DNA from: Bacteroidia bacterium | Lineage (GTDB): Bacteria > Bacteroidota > Bacteroidia > UKL13-3 | Direction: 5' to 3' | NCBI GenBank assembly: GCA_018058135.1 | Contig: JAGPCK010000003.1 | Location: forward strand, 42,475-106,474 | DNA length: 64,000 bases | Shown here: piece by piece, positions 25,204-33,704 of the stretch | Numbering within the stretch: position 1 is the stretch's first letter | Layout of the letters: each line of letters starts with the position of its first letter | Made by a program: the position numbers and the translations under genes | The notes under the pieces: generated by a model | The model's database searches: none | Seen by the model: the letters and a program-made list of their open reading frames with translations, nothing else | What the model was told of the DNA's origin: nothing

Positions 25204-26361
25204 ATGCCACAATACCATAAACTGGGAAGTATTCCGCGCAAGCGTCACACGCAATTCCGTAAACCTGACGGTAGTTTGTATCAGGAAGAGTTGGTTTCTA
25301 CGGAAGGTTTTTCCAGTCTGTATTCATTGGTTTACCATACCCACCCGCCTACAAGAGTAAAAGAAATAGGCGAGGCTTGGGATGTGAGTCCGAAAGCGGC
25401 TATTGCGAAAAACTTACAATGCCGCAGTTTCCTTACTTTTAAAACAGCACCTGTTGACGATTTTCTAAAGTCACGCAAAGTACTGCTCTTTAATCGTGAT
25501 GTCTACATTTCAGTTGCGGCACCTAAAAAATCCATGACGGATTATTTCTATAAAAATGCCGATGCTGATGAAGTGATTTTTGTGCACGAGGGAAGCGGTA
25601 CTTTCAAATCCATATACGGACAAATAGAATTTGAATACGGAGATTACTTGGTTATTCCCCGCGGTACAATTTACCAACTGGAGTTTAAAGATGAGAATAA
25701 TCGTTTGATGATTACGGAATCTTTTTCGCCAATTCGAGCACCTAAAAGGTATTTAAACAGTTCAGGACAATTTCTTGAGCACTCTCCTTATTGTGAACGT
25801 GATATTAAGTTGCCCCATAGTTTGCCCACTTTTGATGTGGAAGGTGATTTTAAAGTAATGATAAAAAAGGAGGACATGATTTTCCCATACACCTATGCTA
25901 ATCATCCGTTTGATGCGATAGGCTGGGATGGCTATCAATATCCGTATGGTTTCAGCATTCACGATTACGAGCCCATTACAGGTCGTGTACACATGCCGCC
26001 ACCTATCCATCAAACTTTCGAGGGCCACAACTTTGTTATTTGTTCGTTTGTACCCCGTATGTACGATTACCATCCGCAGTCAGTTCCCGCGCCCTATGCG
26101 CATAGCAATGTTGACAGTGATGAGATTCTCTACTACGTGGATGGAGAGTTCATGAGCCGCAAACACTTAGAGCGCGGTATGATCAGTTTACATCCAAAAG
26201 GAATTCCGCATGGTCCGCACCCTGGCACTGTCGAGAAATCTATAGGGCAAAAAGAAACACGCGAACTGGCAGTGATGATTGATCCGTTTTATCCATTACA
26301 AATCACGCAAGATGCGATGGGTGTGGAAGATCCCGGGTACTATAAGACTTGGTTAGACTAA
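25204..26361 (+). CDS. hmgA: Homogentisate 1,2-dioxygenase
   Basis: Opens the ring of homogentisate to maleylacetoacetate in tyrosine/phenylalanine catabolism. The 385-residue protein has a family-typical start (MPQYHKLGSIPRKRHTQFRK), a cupin fold, and likely iron ligands H300 and E307 (PYAHSNVDSDE) plus H336 or H339 (GIPHGPHPG). Human HGD is longer (445), but short forms are usual in Bacteroidota. The preceding product of the pathway is made by hpd, 93 bp downstream in the same direction, so the pair is probably co-regulated. Confidence 0.93.
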   Translation: MPQYHKLGSIPRKRHTQFRKPDGSLYQEELVSTEGFSSLYSLVYHTHPPTRVKEIGEAWDVSPKAAIAKNLQCRSFLTFKTAPVDDFLKSRKVLLFNRDVYISVAAPKKSMTDYFYKNADADEVIFVHEGSGTFKSIYGQIEFEYGDYLVIPRGTIYQLEFKDENNRLMITESFSPIRAPKRYLNSSGQFLEHSPYCERDIKLPHSLPTFDVEGDFKVMIKKEDMIFPYTYANHPFDAIGWDGYQYPYGFSIHDYEPITGRVHMPPPIHQTFEGHNFVICSFVPRMYDYHPQSVPAPYAHSNVDSDEILYYVDGEFMSRKHLERGMISLHPKGIPHGPHPGTVEKSIGQKETRELAVMIDPFYPLQITQDAMGVEDPGYYKTWLD

Positions 26362-26410
26362 GAACGGTGTTTAAGTGGTTACGATGGATTAATTAAGTAC
26401 GAGAAATACT

Positions 26411-26445
26411 ACATAAACACTTACGCACTTAAATACATAAACACT
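26411..26445. repeat. 35-bp intergenic repeat, copy 1
   Basis: Matches 49352-49386 at 32 of 35 positions, with the first 20 bases identical (ACATAAACACTTACGCACTT). It contains TAAACACT twice. It lies in the hmgA-hpd gap; no function is apparent. Confidence 0.55.
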
Positions 26446-26454
26446 CACAGATAG

Positions 26455-27579
26455 ATGAAAACACAAGAGATACTAGAAAACACTACCACAACCGACTTTC
26501 TTCCGTTAAATGGAACTGATTATGTTGAGTTGTACGTGGGCAATGCCAAGCAGGCGGCCCATTATTACAAAACCGCATTCGGTTTTCAGAGTTTGGCCTA
26601 TGCCGGCCCCGAGACTGGAGTAAAAGACCGTGTGTCGTACGTACTGGTGCAAAACAAAATGCGCCTGATGCTTACCTCACCACTGCACTCTGATTCACCT
26701 ATTGCCGACCACCACAAAAAACACGGTGACGGTGTAAAAGTTCTGGCTTTGTGGGTTGACGATGCCTATGATGCTTTTGAGCAAACCACTACAAGAGGTG
26801 GTAAAGCGTATATGGAACCGGTTACGCTAAAAGACGGTGATGGAGAGGTGCGCATGAGTGGCATTCATACCTACGGAGAAGTGGTGCATTTGTTTATTGA
26901 ACGTAAAAACTACAACGGAGTATTTATGCCGGGCTTTAAAAAGTGGGAGAGCACGTACAACCCTGAGCCAACCGGTTTGTTGTATGTTGACCATTGTGTA
27001 GGTAATGTAGACTGGAACCAGATGAACCCTTGGGTAAGTTTTTACGAGAATGTAATGGGCTTTAAAAACATTCTTTCGTTTGATGATAAAGATATCTCTA
27101 CCGAATACTCCGCTTTAATGAGTAAGGTGATGAGCAACGGAAACGGATACGTTAAGTTCCCCATTAATGAACCGGCTGAAGGTAAGCGTAAATCGCAGGT
27201 AGAAGAGTACCTGGAGTTTTATGAAGGAGAAGGCACACAACACATAGCTATAGCTACAAAAGACATCGTTTCTACAGTTCGTCAGTTAATGGCACGTGGG
27301 GTGGAATTTTTAAAAGTGCCCAATACGTATTACGATGATTTACTTGACCGCGTGGGACCTATTGAAGAAGATATAGAACCGTTAAAAGAGTTAGGCATAT
27401 TGGTTGACCGTGATGATGAAGGTTACCTGTTGCAGTTGTTTACCAAACCTGTGGAAGATCGCCCCACCATGTTCTACGAAATTATTCAACGTAAAGGAGC
27501 AAAAAGTTTTGGCAAAGGTAATTTCAAGGCCCTGTTTGAGGCTATAGAACGCGAGCAAGAGTTAAGAGGAAATTTGTAG
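26455..27579 (+). CDS. hpd: 4-hydroxyphenylpyruvate dioxygenase
   Basis: Converts 4-hydroxyphenylpyruvate and oxygen to homogentisate, the substrate of HmgA. The 374-residue protein shows two vicinal-oxygen-chelate domains; the iron ligands are H180 (YVDHCVGNV), H263 (GTQHIAIAT) and E342 (MFYEIIQR), the standard 2-His-1-Glu set. GTDYVELYVGNAKQAAHYY is the family start. It follows hmgA and is ended by a strong intrinsic terminator at 27604-27641. Confidence 0.96.
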   Translation: MKTQEILENTTTTDFLPLNGTDYVELYVGNAKQAAHYYKTAFGFQSLAYAGPETGVKDRVSYVLVQNKMRLMLTSPLHSDSPIADHHKKHGDGVKVLALWVDDAYDAFEQTTTRGGKAYMEPVTLKDGDGEVRMSGIHTYGEVVHLFIERKNYNGVFMPGFKKWESTYNPEPTGLLYVDHCVGNVDWNQMNPWVSFYENVMGFKNILSFDDKDISTEYSALMSKVMSNGNGYVKFPINEPAEGKRKSQVEEYLEFYEGEGTQHIAIATKDIVSTVRQLMARGVEFLKVPNTYYDDLLDRVGPIEEDIEPLKELGILVDRDDEGYLLQLFTKPVEDRPTMFYEIIQRKGAKSFGKGNFKALFEAIEREQELRGNL

Positions 27580-27603
27580 ATCTGAAATATTGATATTTTA
27601 TTG

Positions 27604-27641
27604 AAAAGGTGTAAATTGCAGTAGAGGTTTACACCTTTTTT
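27604..27641 (+). terminator. Intrinsic terminator of hpd, abutting the next ATG
   Basis: Perfect 12-bp arms AAAAGGTGTAAA (27604-27615) and its complement (27628-27639) enclose a 12-nt loop and end in a T run. The ATG at 27642 follows at once, so the hairpin could also lie in the leader of that gene. Confidence 0.8.
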
Positions 27642-28169
27642 ATGCGATATTTGATTGTCTGTTTTATCTCCTGTTTGTTTTGGGCCGAAAGTTTCGGGCA
27701 AAATGGCAAAGTTGTGAGCCGCAAACGGCAACAACTCTTATCAATTGAAACTATACAGATAAAGCCTGATTTAATATTAAAATTGAGTGAATATGATGTA
27801 ATTCTCTGTAAAACATTTGTTAAATCAAACTCTGAAGAACGGAATAAATCTAATGAGTATTATATTTCTCATTGTTCATTACGTAGTTTTGACAGACCTC
27901 ATTCACTGGTGAAATTTCAGCAACTTCATCATAAGTTAATTTTTAAACCTGAAATATCTCCATCGCGTTATAATCTAGTTGATTTAGTTTCAGTATACAG
28001 TGGTGTAAATAAATTTTCAGATAACCTTCTCTCCATCCGTGGCGCCCGTGCTGATGCCAACATTGTTTTGATTGATGGTATTCGTGCAATGGAGTATGAA
28101 AATGTATTTATTCCTTTTGACGAGGTCAATCCGTTAAAGTTAAAACACATTAATCAGGTAATATTATGA
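27642..28169 (+). CDS. Exported protein with a C-terminal TonB-plug-like segment
   Basis: The 175-residue protein has a signal peptide (MRYLIVCFISCLFWAESFGQ). Residues about 130-160 read FSDNLLSIRGARADANIVLI followed by DGIRAME, which closely resembles the plug motif of TonB-dependent receptors (SIRGxRxDxNxxxIDG), but there is no barrel after it: the frame ends at residue 175. The middle is not recognised. It overlaps the next gene by ATGA (28166-28169), so the two are probably made together. It could be a receptor remnant or a small partner that mimics a plug. Confidence 0.7.
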   Translation: MRYLIVCFISCLFWAESFGQNGKVVSRKRQQLLSIETIQIKPDLILKLSEYDVILCKTFVKSNSEERNKSNEYYISHCSLRSFDRPHSLVKFQQLHHKLIFKPEISPSRYNLVDLVSVYSGVNKFSDNLLSIRGARADANIVLIDGIRAMEYENVFIPFDEVNPLKLKHINQVIL

Positions 28170-28558
28170 AAAATTTGCTCTTGTTTATGTTGCTTTTATC
28201 TGCAGTGTCAGTAAGTGCACAAAAGGCCAAAAATTTTGTTATGCCGCAATCATCATCGGCATTGCAGTTTACCGTAAGCGATAGGGAATTTGCTCACCTA
28301 GATGTAGCCATTTCCAATAACTTTACTGCTTATACGTTTAATGGGTCATCGTTTATTAATATGCCTTACCGAGGTGCTGGTATGATAGCAACTCTGCTAT
28401 CAGGTGTTCATGTAGATTATACACCCAATACCGTTTCAGGGAGCACCAGGGCCAATAATAACTATGGCACTACACTTGACAATGGTACCGGGCAAGGGGC
28501 TAAACTTCCCGATAATTTTATTGCACCCAACAACCCCTTACAGAGTAACCCCAGATAG
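28166..28558 (+). CDS. Small secreted protein of unknown function
   Basis: The 130-residue protein has a signal peptide (MKNLLLFMLLLSAVSVSAQ). The mature part of about 111 residues is rich in Asn, Ser, Thr and Gly (TPNTVSGSTRANNNYGTTLD), has no cysteine, and ends in NNPLQSNPR. No family is recognised. Translational coupling with the plug-like protein upstream suggests a shared role at the cell surface or periplasm. A hairpin with T-rich tail follows at 28592. Confidence 0.65.
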   Translation: MKNLLLFMLLLSAVSVSAQKAKNFVMPQSSSALQFTVSDREFAHLDVAISNNFTAYTFNGSSFINMPYRGAGMIATLLSGVHVDYTPNTVSGSTRANNNYGTTLDNGTGQGAKLPDNFIAPNNPLQSNPR

Positions 28559-28583
28559 AAGAGAAAAAATTCTCCATAATTTG

Positions 28584-28591
28584 TATGTTTG
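28584..28591 (+). promoter_or_regulatory. Predicted -7 box upstream of the LOG-like gene
   Basis: TATGTTTG is a perfect TAnnTTTG match. The predicted transcript start near 28595 falls in the left arm of the hairpin at 28592-28619, so the mRNA would begin with a stem-loop. Confidence 0.4.
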
Positions 28592-28626
28592 AAAGGTCGA
28601 AGTTATTGCTTCGACCTTTTCGTTTT
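28592..28626 (+). terminator. Hairpin with T-rich tail between 28558 and the LOG-like gene
   Basis: 11-bp arms AAAGGTCGAAG and CTTCGACCTTT enclose a 6-nt loop; the tail is TCGTTTT. It suits a terminator of the 27642-28558 pair. The first ATG of the longer downstream frame (28585) lies before it, so the start at 28630 is preferred. Confidence 0.7.
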
Positions 28627-28629
28627 ATT

Positions 28630-29376
28630 ATGGCAAGAAAAAATTATTATCTCGAAGGCCCGCGTTCACGTTGGGAAGAATTAAAATTCACTTTTCGTAT
28701 TTTGGGTGAAACCATTAAAGGTTTTCGTACCCTGCACTTTGTGGGCCCGTGTGTTAGTGTGTTTGGCTCTGCACGTTTTAAAGAAGACCACAAATGGTAC
28801 AACGATGCCCGTAAGACAGGACAACTCTTAGCTGAAAAAGGCTTTACGGTAATGACAGGAGGAGGTCCCGGTATTATGGAGGCGGCTAACCGCGGGGCCA
28901 TGGAAGCAGGAGGGCGTTCGGTGGGTTGTAATATTACTTTACCTATGGAGCAAACCCATAACCCGTACATGGATAAGTGGGTAACCTTTAATTACTTTTT
29001 CATACGTAAGTTTATCATGTTTAAGTATTCCTACGCCTTTATCATTATGCCGGGTGGTATGGGTACTATGGACGAAATGTTTGAAGCACTAACCTTAGTA
29101 CAAACGCATAAAGTAGAGCATTTTCCTATTGTGCTTTTTGGTAAAGAGTACTGGAAGAATTTGATGGGCATGTTGCAAACCATGGTGGACGAAGGAACTA
29201 TTAATGCAGATGATCTGGAGTTGGTATTGTATACCGATGATGTAAATGAAGCGGTGGAGCATGTAGCGAAACATGCAGTTGAACGTTTCGGGTTAAAGCG
29301 GGTAAAACAACCCAAACCATCTAAAGTATTACTGGAATATTTTATCCGCAAAGGACGACTGCCAAATGTCAGGTAA
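28630..29376 (+). CDS. LOG family (TIGR00730-type) Rossmann-fold protein
   Basis: The 248-residue protein has both LOG signatures: GGGPGIMEAANRGA and PGGMGTMDEMFEA. LOG enzymes are nucleoside-monophosphate phosphoribohydrolases that release cytokinin-type or other bases; many were once labelled lysine decarboxylase. VSVFGSARF marks the first strand of the nucleotide fold. This larger bacterial subgroup has extended N- and C-termini, and its substrate is not settled. The start MARKNYYLEGP (28630) is chosen because the earlier ATG lies in front of a terminator-like hairpin. It is convergent with the next gene, with a 6-bp gap. Confidence 0.85.
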   Translation: MARKNYYLEGPRSRWEELKFTFRILGETIKGFRTLHFVGPCVSVFGSARFKEDHKWYNDARKTGQLLAEKGFTVMTGGGPGIMEAANRGAMEAGGRSVGCNITLPMEQTHNPYMDKWVTFNYFFIRKFIMFKYSYAFIIMPGGMGTMDEMFEALTLVQTHKVEHFPIVLFGKEYWKNLMGMLQTMVDEGTINADDLELVLYTDDVNEAVEHVAKHAVERFGLKRVKQPKPSKVLLEYFIRKGRLPNVR

Positions 29377-29382
29377 TTCGCG

Positions 29383-30534
29383 TTAGCGCATCATACATGA
29401 AATCGAAATAAAGGGAGTAAGGTTGACAAGAACTCCTTTTTGGTCGTAAAAAGTACGCATTGAAAAATTCAGGATTACGTTACTGCTGAACCTCCAGTTC
29501 CCCCCGTAACCAATGATGGTATTACGCAAGGTAGGTGTATTGGAATCGGCATTTTTTTCGTAAAAATATTCCACAAAAAAACTTACCCGTTCATTGCCGT
29601 AGCGGGCATTTAAACCTCCGCCAACTGTTTCCTGCGAAAAGCTTGCGGTATCAGCCCTATTGGGCACAACAGATCTTAATTGATATCCGTATCGTATCAG
29701 TGAACTTAACAATACTTTTTTACCTACTCCCAGGCTCCCGTTTATCCATGCTGCATATTGGTCCCCGTTTTGTTTTATTGAAGTGGATGTTACATTGGCG
29801 AAAGTGAGTGAGCGACCATAGGCTAAATCTACAAAAGAGGCATTCCAGTTAGCGGCCGATTTACTTTTTACTATGTTTTTCAGTTTTTCATTGTGTCGCA
29901 TTTTTACCTCATCGAGTAAATCTTTCAAATCATCAATGTTGTGTTTTAACTCCCTCTTTTCCTTGGCCGGAATGGAGTCAACATTCAATATGCTGTCGTA
30001 TTGAGCTGTGTACACATTCATCAACGAGTCAATGGTCTTCCTTTCCATGTAATAATCCTCTACCGCATCGTTAAAGTCATCGTCATAACCCCAGGCATCG
30101 TAAGACCGATACAGGTTGATTTTTCCCGCATAAGCCAGCTTGCGGTTGCTCCATTCATCTTCAACCGTGCCTACAGACACATCAAAGGTGGAAAGTGTTT
30201 TCATAAACCCTGAAGCATTTTGGTACTTATCAAGGTTATCGCGGTTAAAAAGAATTTCCCAAAAAGGTTGCCCTTGTATGGCCAGATTAGGTGAGAGTTT
30301 GTATGATTTGAATGACCAATCTACTTTAAAATCGCGTATTACATTGGGCTGGTTAATCAGTGAAGGGTTCATTAGCAACAGGTCAAATGCTGAGGAACTG
30401 GGGATGGTAAGCTCAGAGAATTTTTTAGCATTCTGAGGCTCGTTGTTGCGGGGATTAAACCAACTCTGGCTAAACGAAGGCCTGCTGAAGAAGCAAAGCA
30501 CAAGCAAGGTGGTAAGGCGTAAAAGTTTGGTCAT
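29383..30534 (-). CDS. Putative outer-membrane beta-barrel protein with coiled-coil insert
   Basis: The 383-residue protein has a signal peptide (to SFSQ, residue 23). A region around 160-225 is charged and helical (KEKRELKHNIDDLKDLLDEV), likely a coiled coil. Both flanks, mainly 235-383, show alternating strands with aromatic residues (SLIRYGYQLRSVVPN, VSFFVEYFYEK, VILNFSMRTFYD), as in outer-membrane barrels. I do not recognise the family; a helical insert in a barrel is unusual. Divergent from the WG-repeat gene. Confidence 0.65.
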   Translation of the reverse strand: MTKLLRLTTLLVLCFFSRPSFSQSWFNPRNNEPQNAKKFSELTIPSSSAFDLLLMNPSLINQPNVIRDFKVDWSFKSYKLSPNLAIQGQPFWEILFNRDNLDKYQNASGFMKTLSTFDVSVGTVEDEWSNRKLAYAGKINLYRSYDAWGYDDDFNDAVEDYYMERKTIDSLMNVYTAQYDSILNVDSIPAKEKRELKHNIDDLKDLLDEVKMRHNEKLKNIVKSKSAANWNASFVDLAYGRSLTFANVTSTSIKQNGDQYAAWINGSLGVGKKVLLSSLIRYGYQLRSVVPNRADTASFSQETVGGGLNARYGNERVSFFVEYFYEKNADSNTPTLRNTIIGYGGNWRFSSNVILNFSMRTFYDQKGVLVNLTPFISISCMMR

Positions 30535-30637
30535 AATAGGGTTTGGTTGGGTAAAATTAATTCAATCTTTTCATTTTTTTGTGCCACTTAATCACTTGCT
30601 GTTGAAAAACAAGGTTTTGCCCGAATAGAAAACACAC

Positions 30638-30645
30638 TAATTTAG
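30638..30645 (+). promoter_or_regulatory. Possible -7 box abutting the WG-repeat gene
   Basis: TAATTTAG matches seven of eight consensus bases and ends 4 nt before the ATG at 30650. Confidence 0.35.
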
Positions 30646-30649
30646 CGGC

Positions 30650-31762
30650 ATGAATAAAGCATTTTTCAGCTTCATGTTGTTGGTGTGCACAGTAGTAAAT
30701 GTGTTTGCACAAAAGCAATTTCCGGTTCCGGTGGAGAAGAACAATAAGTTCGGCTACGTAAACAGCAACGGAGATTTGGTTATAGATACCGCATACATTT
30801 TTGCTGATTATTTCGAAGAGGGTTTGGCTCTGGTGGAAAAGGATAAACAGAAAAGTTATCTGGATGTAAACGGAAGGGTAATGCTCGGGCCTATGTACCT
30901 GAACAGTGCTTCGGCTTTTTCTGATGGATGGGCTAAACTTACAGATACACTCGGTATGCGTTATTACATCAACCATGCAGGTGAAAAAATGCTGGATGTG
31001 CCTTTGGATTTATACGATGCACAAAATTTCCATAACGGACGGGCAGTAGTTAGTATTCAGGAACAACGGCAGATTGGTAAAAACACGGTAACCATGTACA
31101 AGTTTGGTTACATGAATAAACAGGGGACAGTTGTAGTACCTTGTCAGTTTTATGATGCAGATAACTTTATCAGTGGTTTGGCCCGTGTAAAGAGTGGAAG
31201 TAAATATGGACTTATTGATACCAATGGCAAATATGTGATAAAACCCGTATTTGATTTCATTCACCCGTTTAACGGCAACATAGCCCGTGTAGAACAGGGT
31301 GGTAAAATAGGGTACGTTAATCGCAACGGAAAAGTCATCATCAAGCCTCAATATGTATTCGGGTCTGATTTTAATGAGGGTATGGCTGCTGTGGTACTCA
31401 AAGAAAAAATGGGTTACATCAATGAAAAGGGCAAGGTAGTTATAGCCGAGCAATTTGATTATGCTGAGGCTTTCTCAGAAGGTTATGCAGCCATTATGAT
31501 GGGTGATAAATGGGGATTTATAGATGCCAAAGGCAATGTATTTGTAAAAGTAGTATTGGATGAGGCCCGTGGATTTTCTGAGGGCATGGCGCCCATCAAA
31601 CGACAGGGCAGGTGGGGGTTTATGGATACCTCAGGCAAAGTAGTTATACCACACAATTATGATGTGGTATCTGATTTTAGTGGTGGAATTGCCCGTGTAC
31701 AGTACCTCAACAAAGTTTTTTATATCAATAAAAAGGGCAACATTGTTCCTTTGAAAAAATAA
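30650..31762 (+). CDS. WG (KWG) repeat-containing exported protein
   Basis: The 370-residue protein has a signal peptide (to VFAQ, residue 21) and then about eight WG repeats of some 35-45 residues, with the pattern G-Y/F-x-(N/D)-x-x-G-K-V-V-I-x-P-x-(Y/F) (for example KIGYVNRNGKVIIKPQY and KWGFIDAKGNVFVK). WG repeats form beta-rich structures of poorly known function, common in Bacteroidota. The last repeat reaches the C-terminus and no T9SS sorting domain is visible, so it is probably periplasmic. It is convergent with pdxH, with a 5-bp gap. Confidence 0.85.
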   Translation: MNKAFFSFMLLVCTVVNVFAQKQFPVPVEKNNKFGYVNSNGDLVIDTAYIFADYFEEGLALVEKDKQKSYLDVNGRVMLGPMYLNSASAFSDGWAKLTDTLGMRYYINHAGEKMLDVPLDLYDAQNFHNGRAVVSIQEQRQIGKNTVTMYKFGYMNKQGTVVVPCQFYDADNFISGLARVKSGSKYGLIDTNGKYVIKPVFDFIHPFNGNIARVEQGGKIGYVNRNGKVIIKPQYVFGSDFNEGMAAVVLKEKMGYINEKGKVVIAEQFDYAEAFSEGYAAIMMGDKWGFIDAKGNVFVKVVLDEARGFSEGMAPIKRQGRWGFMDTSGKVVIPHNYDVVSDFSGGIARVQYLNKVFYINKKGNIVPLKK

Positions 31763-31767
31763 TTTGC

Positions 31768-32418
31768 TTAAGGAGCTAAGCGCTTCTTGTTCCAAATGCC
31801 GTTTTTTAGTTCAAACAAGAATCTGTCGTGCAAGCGGCTGCTACGTCCTTGCCAGAACTCAAAACATGCAGGTTTTACCACATAACCACCCCAATGTTCA
31901 GGGCGAAGCAGGGGCTGTTCAGCAAATAACTCTTCAAATTCTTTTACACGGTCTTCCAGGTGCTGCCGGTTCACAATGACTGCACTTTGCGGAGAGGCGT
32001 GTGCACCAATTTGACTCCCTTTGGGCCGGCTATAAAAATATTGGTCAGAGTGAGTAGGGGCAACCTTGGTGGCAATTCCCTCTATGCGTACCTGTCTTTC
32101 CAATTCGGCCCAAAAAAATGTAAGGGCCACTTTGGGGTTTTGTTCCAGTTCCTGTCCTTTGTGGCTTTGGTAGTTGGTGAAAAAAACGGCCCCGTCATGG
32201 TCAAAACCTTTGAGTAAAACAATACGTGCGTGTGGCTGTCCGTTGGCGGAGGCCGTGGCTAAGGTCATGGCATTGGCTTCATTTACTTCGCTTTTTATGG
32301 CCTCATGTAACCACAGTTTAAACTGTTCAAAGGGGTCAGCCAGCACATCCTGCTCATCAAATGTTTTGAGCATATAGTCTTTTCTGATGTCGGCTAGTGT
32401 TTTGTGGCTGTTATTCAT
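31768..32418 (-). CDS. pdxH: Pyridoxamine 5'-phosphate oxidase
   Basis: FMN enzyme that oxidises pyridoxine or pyridoxamine phosphate to PLP. The 216-residue length equals the family (E. coli 218). Visible signatures are the start region LADIRKDYMLKTFDE, the FMN-binding ARIVLLKGFDHDGAVFFTNY, the SRPKGSQIGAHASPQS loop and the C-terminal EFWQGRSSRLHDRF with the substrate-contacting RLHDR. A perfect -7 box (TAATTTTG) ends 4 nt before the ATG, and the family-like N-terminus makes this start firm, so the mRNA is probably leaderless. Confidence 0.96.
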   Translation of the reverse strand: MNNSHKTLADIRKDYMLKTFDEQDVLADPFEQFKLWLHEAIKSEVNEANAMTLATASANGQPHARIVLLKGFDHDGAVFFTNYQSHKGQELEQNPKVALTFFWAELERQVRIEGIATKVAPTHSDQYFYSRPKGSQIGAHASPQSAVIVNRQHLEDRVKEFEELFAEQPLLRPEHWGGYVVKPACFEFWQGRSSRLHDRFLFELKNGIWNKKRLAP

Positions 32419-32422
32419 GGGT

Positions 32423-32430
32423 CAAAATTA
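32423..32430 (-). promoter_or_regulatory. Predicted -7 box of pdxH, abutting the start codon
   Basis: The reverse strand reads TAATTTTG, a perfect TAnnTTTG match, with only 4 nt between it and the pdxH ATG at 32418. Confidence 0.5.
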
Positions 32431-32516
32431 ACAAATACTTCGTATTCACCTTAATTTCGACAGGTTGTTTGCAATTGAGGTTGTATTTTATGAATCTTGA
32501 GCCGTAAACCCATATT

Positions 32517-33704
32517 ATGATTAGGAAAATTATACGCATTTCGTTACTTCTGTTGCTGCTTTTCCCTATACTGCTTTGGATATTCTGGTTATTTGAATCG
32601 AAAAGAATCATCAACGTACTGATATTTGATAAAACAGTGTTGAATACCAAAGGTGTTGAGCACCGCTCTTTTAACTGGGTACTAAACAACATGAAGGTAG
32701 TTAAACCTGACGGAGACTTATACAGTATTGAAAAAGATTACTTCGGTTTTTTTCCGGCAGAGGACTTTCAATATGATATCAAAGACTTTTCGAACATGAC
32801 CACACAAGATTTAGATAGTCTTGCAGAGGCTTACGACATGACCTATTTTACCGATACATATGGTATTTATCACAATGAGTGGTACAGAAAGGGGGATGAT
32901 AAAGAACGTTCAGATATTATTTACGGAGGTATGCAAACCAACGAATATGAGTTTCTGAAAAAGATGATTGAAAGAAAAAAAACAGTCATTACCGAATTCA
33001 GTTTATATGCCCTGCCCACACCTTACAACCTGCGTAAAAAAACCGAGGATTTACTACGTTTAAAGTGGACCAATTGGGTGGGTCGTTATTTCTCCTCATT
33101 AGATACACTAAAAAACAAGGAATTGCCCAAATGGGTTTCACGGCTGTATAAAAATCAGCATGGGGGTAAATGGCCTTTCAAAGATGGCGGGATAGTTTAT
33201 GTAAACACCAATGACCAGATTGTAATTCTGGATGAAAAACGTCACATGGAATTTCCTATTCCTATTATTTACACCCCGAAAGAGTTTCAGGAAAAGTATG
33301 AATTGCCTGAGAATATCATTTATCCGTTTTGGTTTGCAGTTACGCTTAACGGGGGAAACAACAATGTTATCTCAGCATTTTCGGTTAAGTCTAATCCATC
33401 TGGCGACTCCATTCTTAATTATTACCGCATTCCTAAGAACTTTGTAGCCGCGGTAGAGCATATTACAGGAGATTCGAATTATTATTATTTTTCAGCTGAT
33501 TTTTGTGACAATGAAATGGGCATGATGTCATCGAAAATGAATGGTATCAGAAATTTTCGTTCATTGTTTTACTCTCAGATTGAATTAGAGAACAGGAAAA
33601 GGTTCTTTTGGGAGTATTACATCCCTCTCATCAAAAATATTGTGGATGACCACGAAGCTCGTATGGGTAAAAACACAATTTCTACCTGGGGATTCAGCAA
33701 TTAA
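32517..33704 (+). CDS. Membrane-anchored protein of unknown function
   Basis: The 395-residue protein has an N-terminal hydrophobic segment (IIRISLLLLLLFPILLWIFW, about 4-24) with no clear cleavage site, so it is probably a single-pass inner-membrane protein with a large periplasmic part. Later segments include YFGFFPAEDFQYDIKDFSNM and FWFAVTLNGGNNNVISAFSV. I recognise no family. Its stop codon overlaps the stop of the convergent glycosyltransferase gene in a shared TTAA (33701-33704). A link with the polysaccharide cluster is possible by position only. Confidence 0.65.
   Translation: MIRKIIRISLLLLLLFPILLWIFWLFESKRIINVLIFDKTVLNTKGVEHRSFNWVLNNMKVVKPDGDLYSIEKDYFGFFPAEDFQYDIKDFSNMTTQDLDSLAEAYDMTYFTDTYGIYHNEWYRKGDDKERSDIIYGGMQTNEYEFLKKMIERKKTVITEFSLYALPTPYNLRKKTEDLLRLKWTNWVGRYFSSLDTLKNKELPKWVSRLYKNQHGGKWPFKDGGIVYVNTNDQIVILDEKRHMEFPIPIIYTPKEFQEKYELPENIIYPFWFAVTLNGGNNNVISAFSVKSNPSGDSILNYYRIPKNFVAAVEHITGDSNYYYFSADFCDNEMGMMSSKMNGIRNFRSLFYSQIELENRKRFFWEYYIPLIKNIVDDHEARMGKNTISTWGFSN

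Noticed and set aside
28585..28629. Upstream ATG for the LOG-like gene
   Set aside because: This region encodes a hairpin with T-rich tail and a promoter box; the family N-terminus fits the ATG at 28630.
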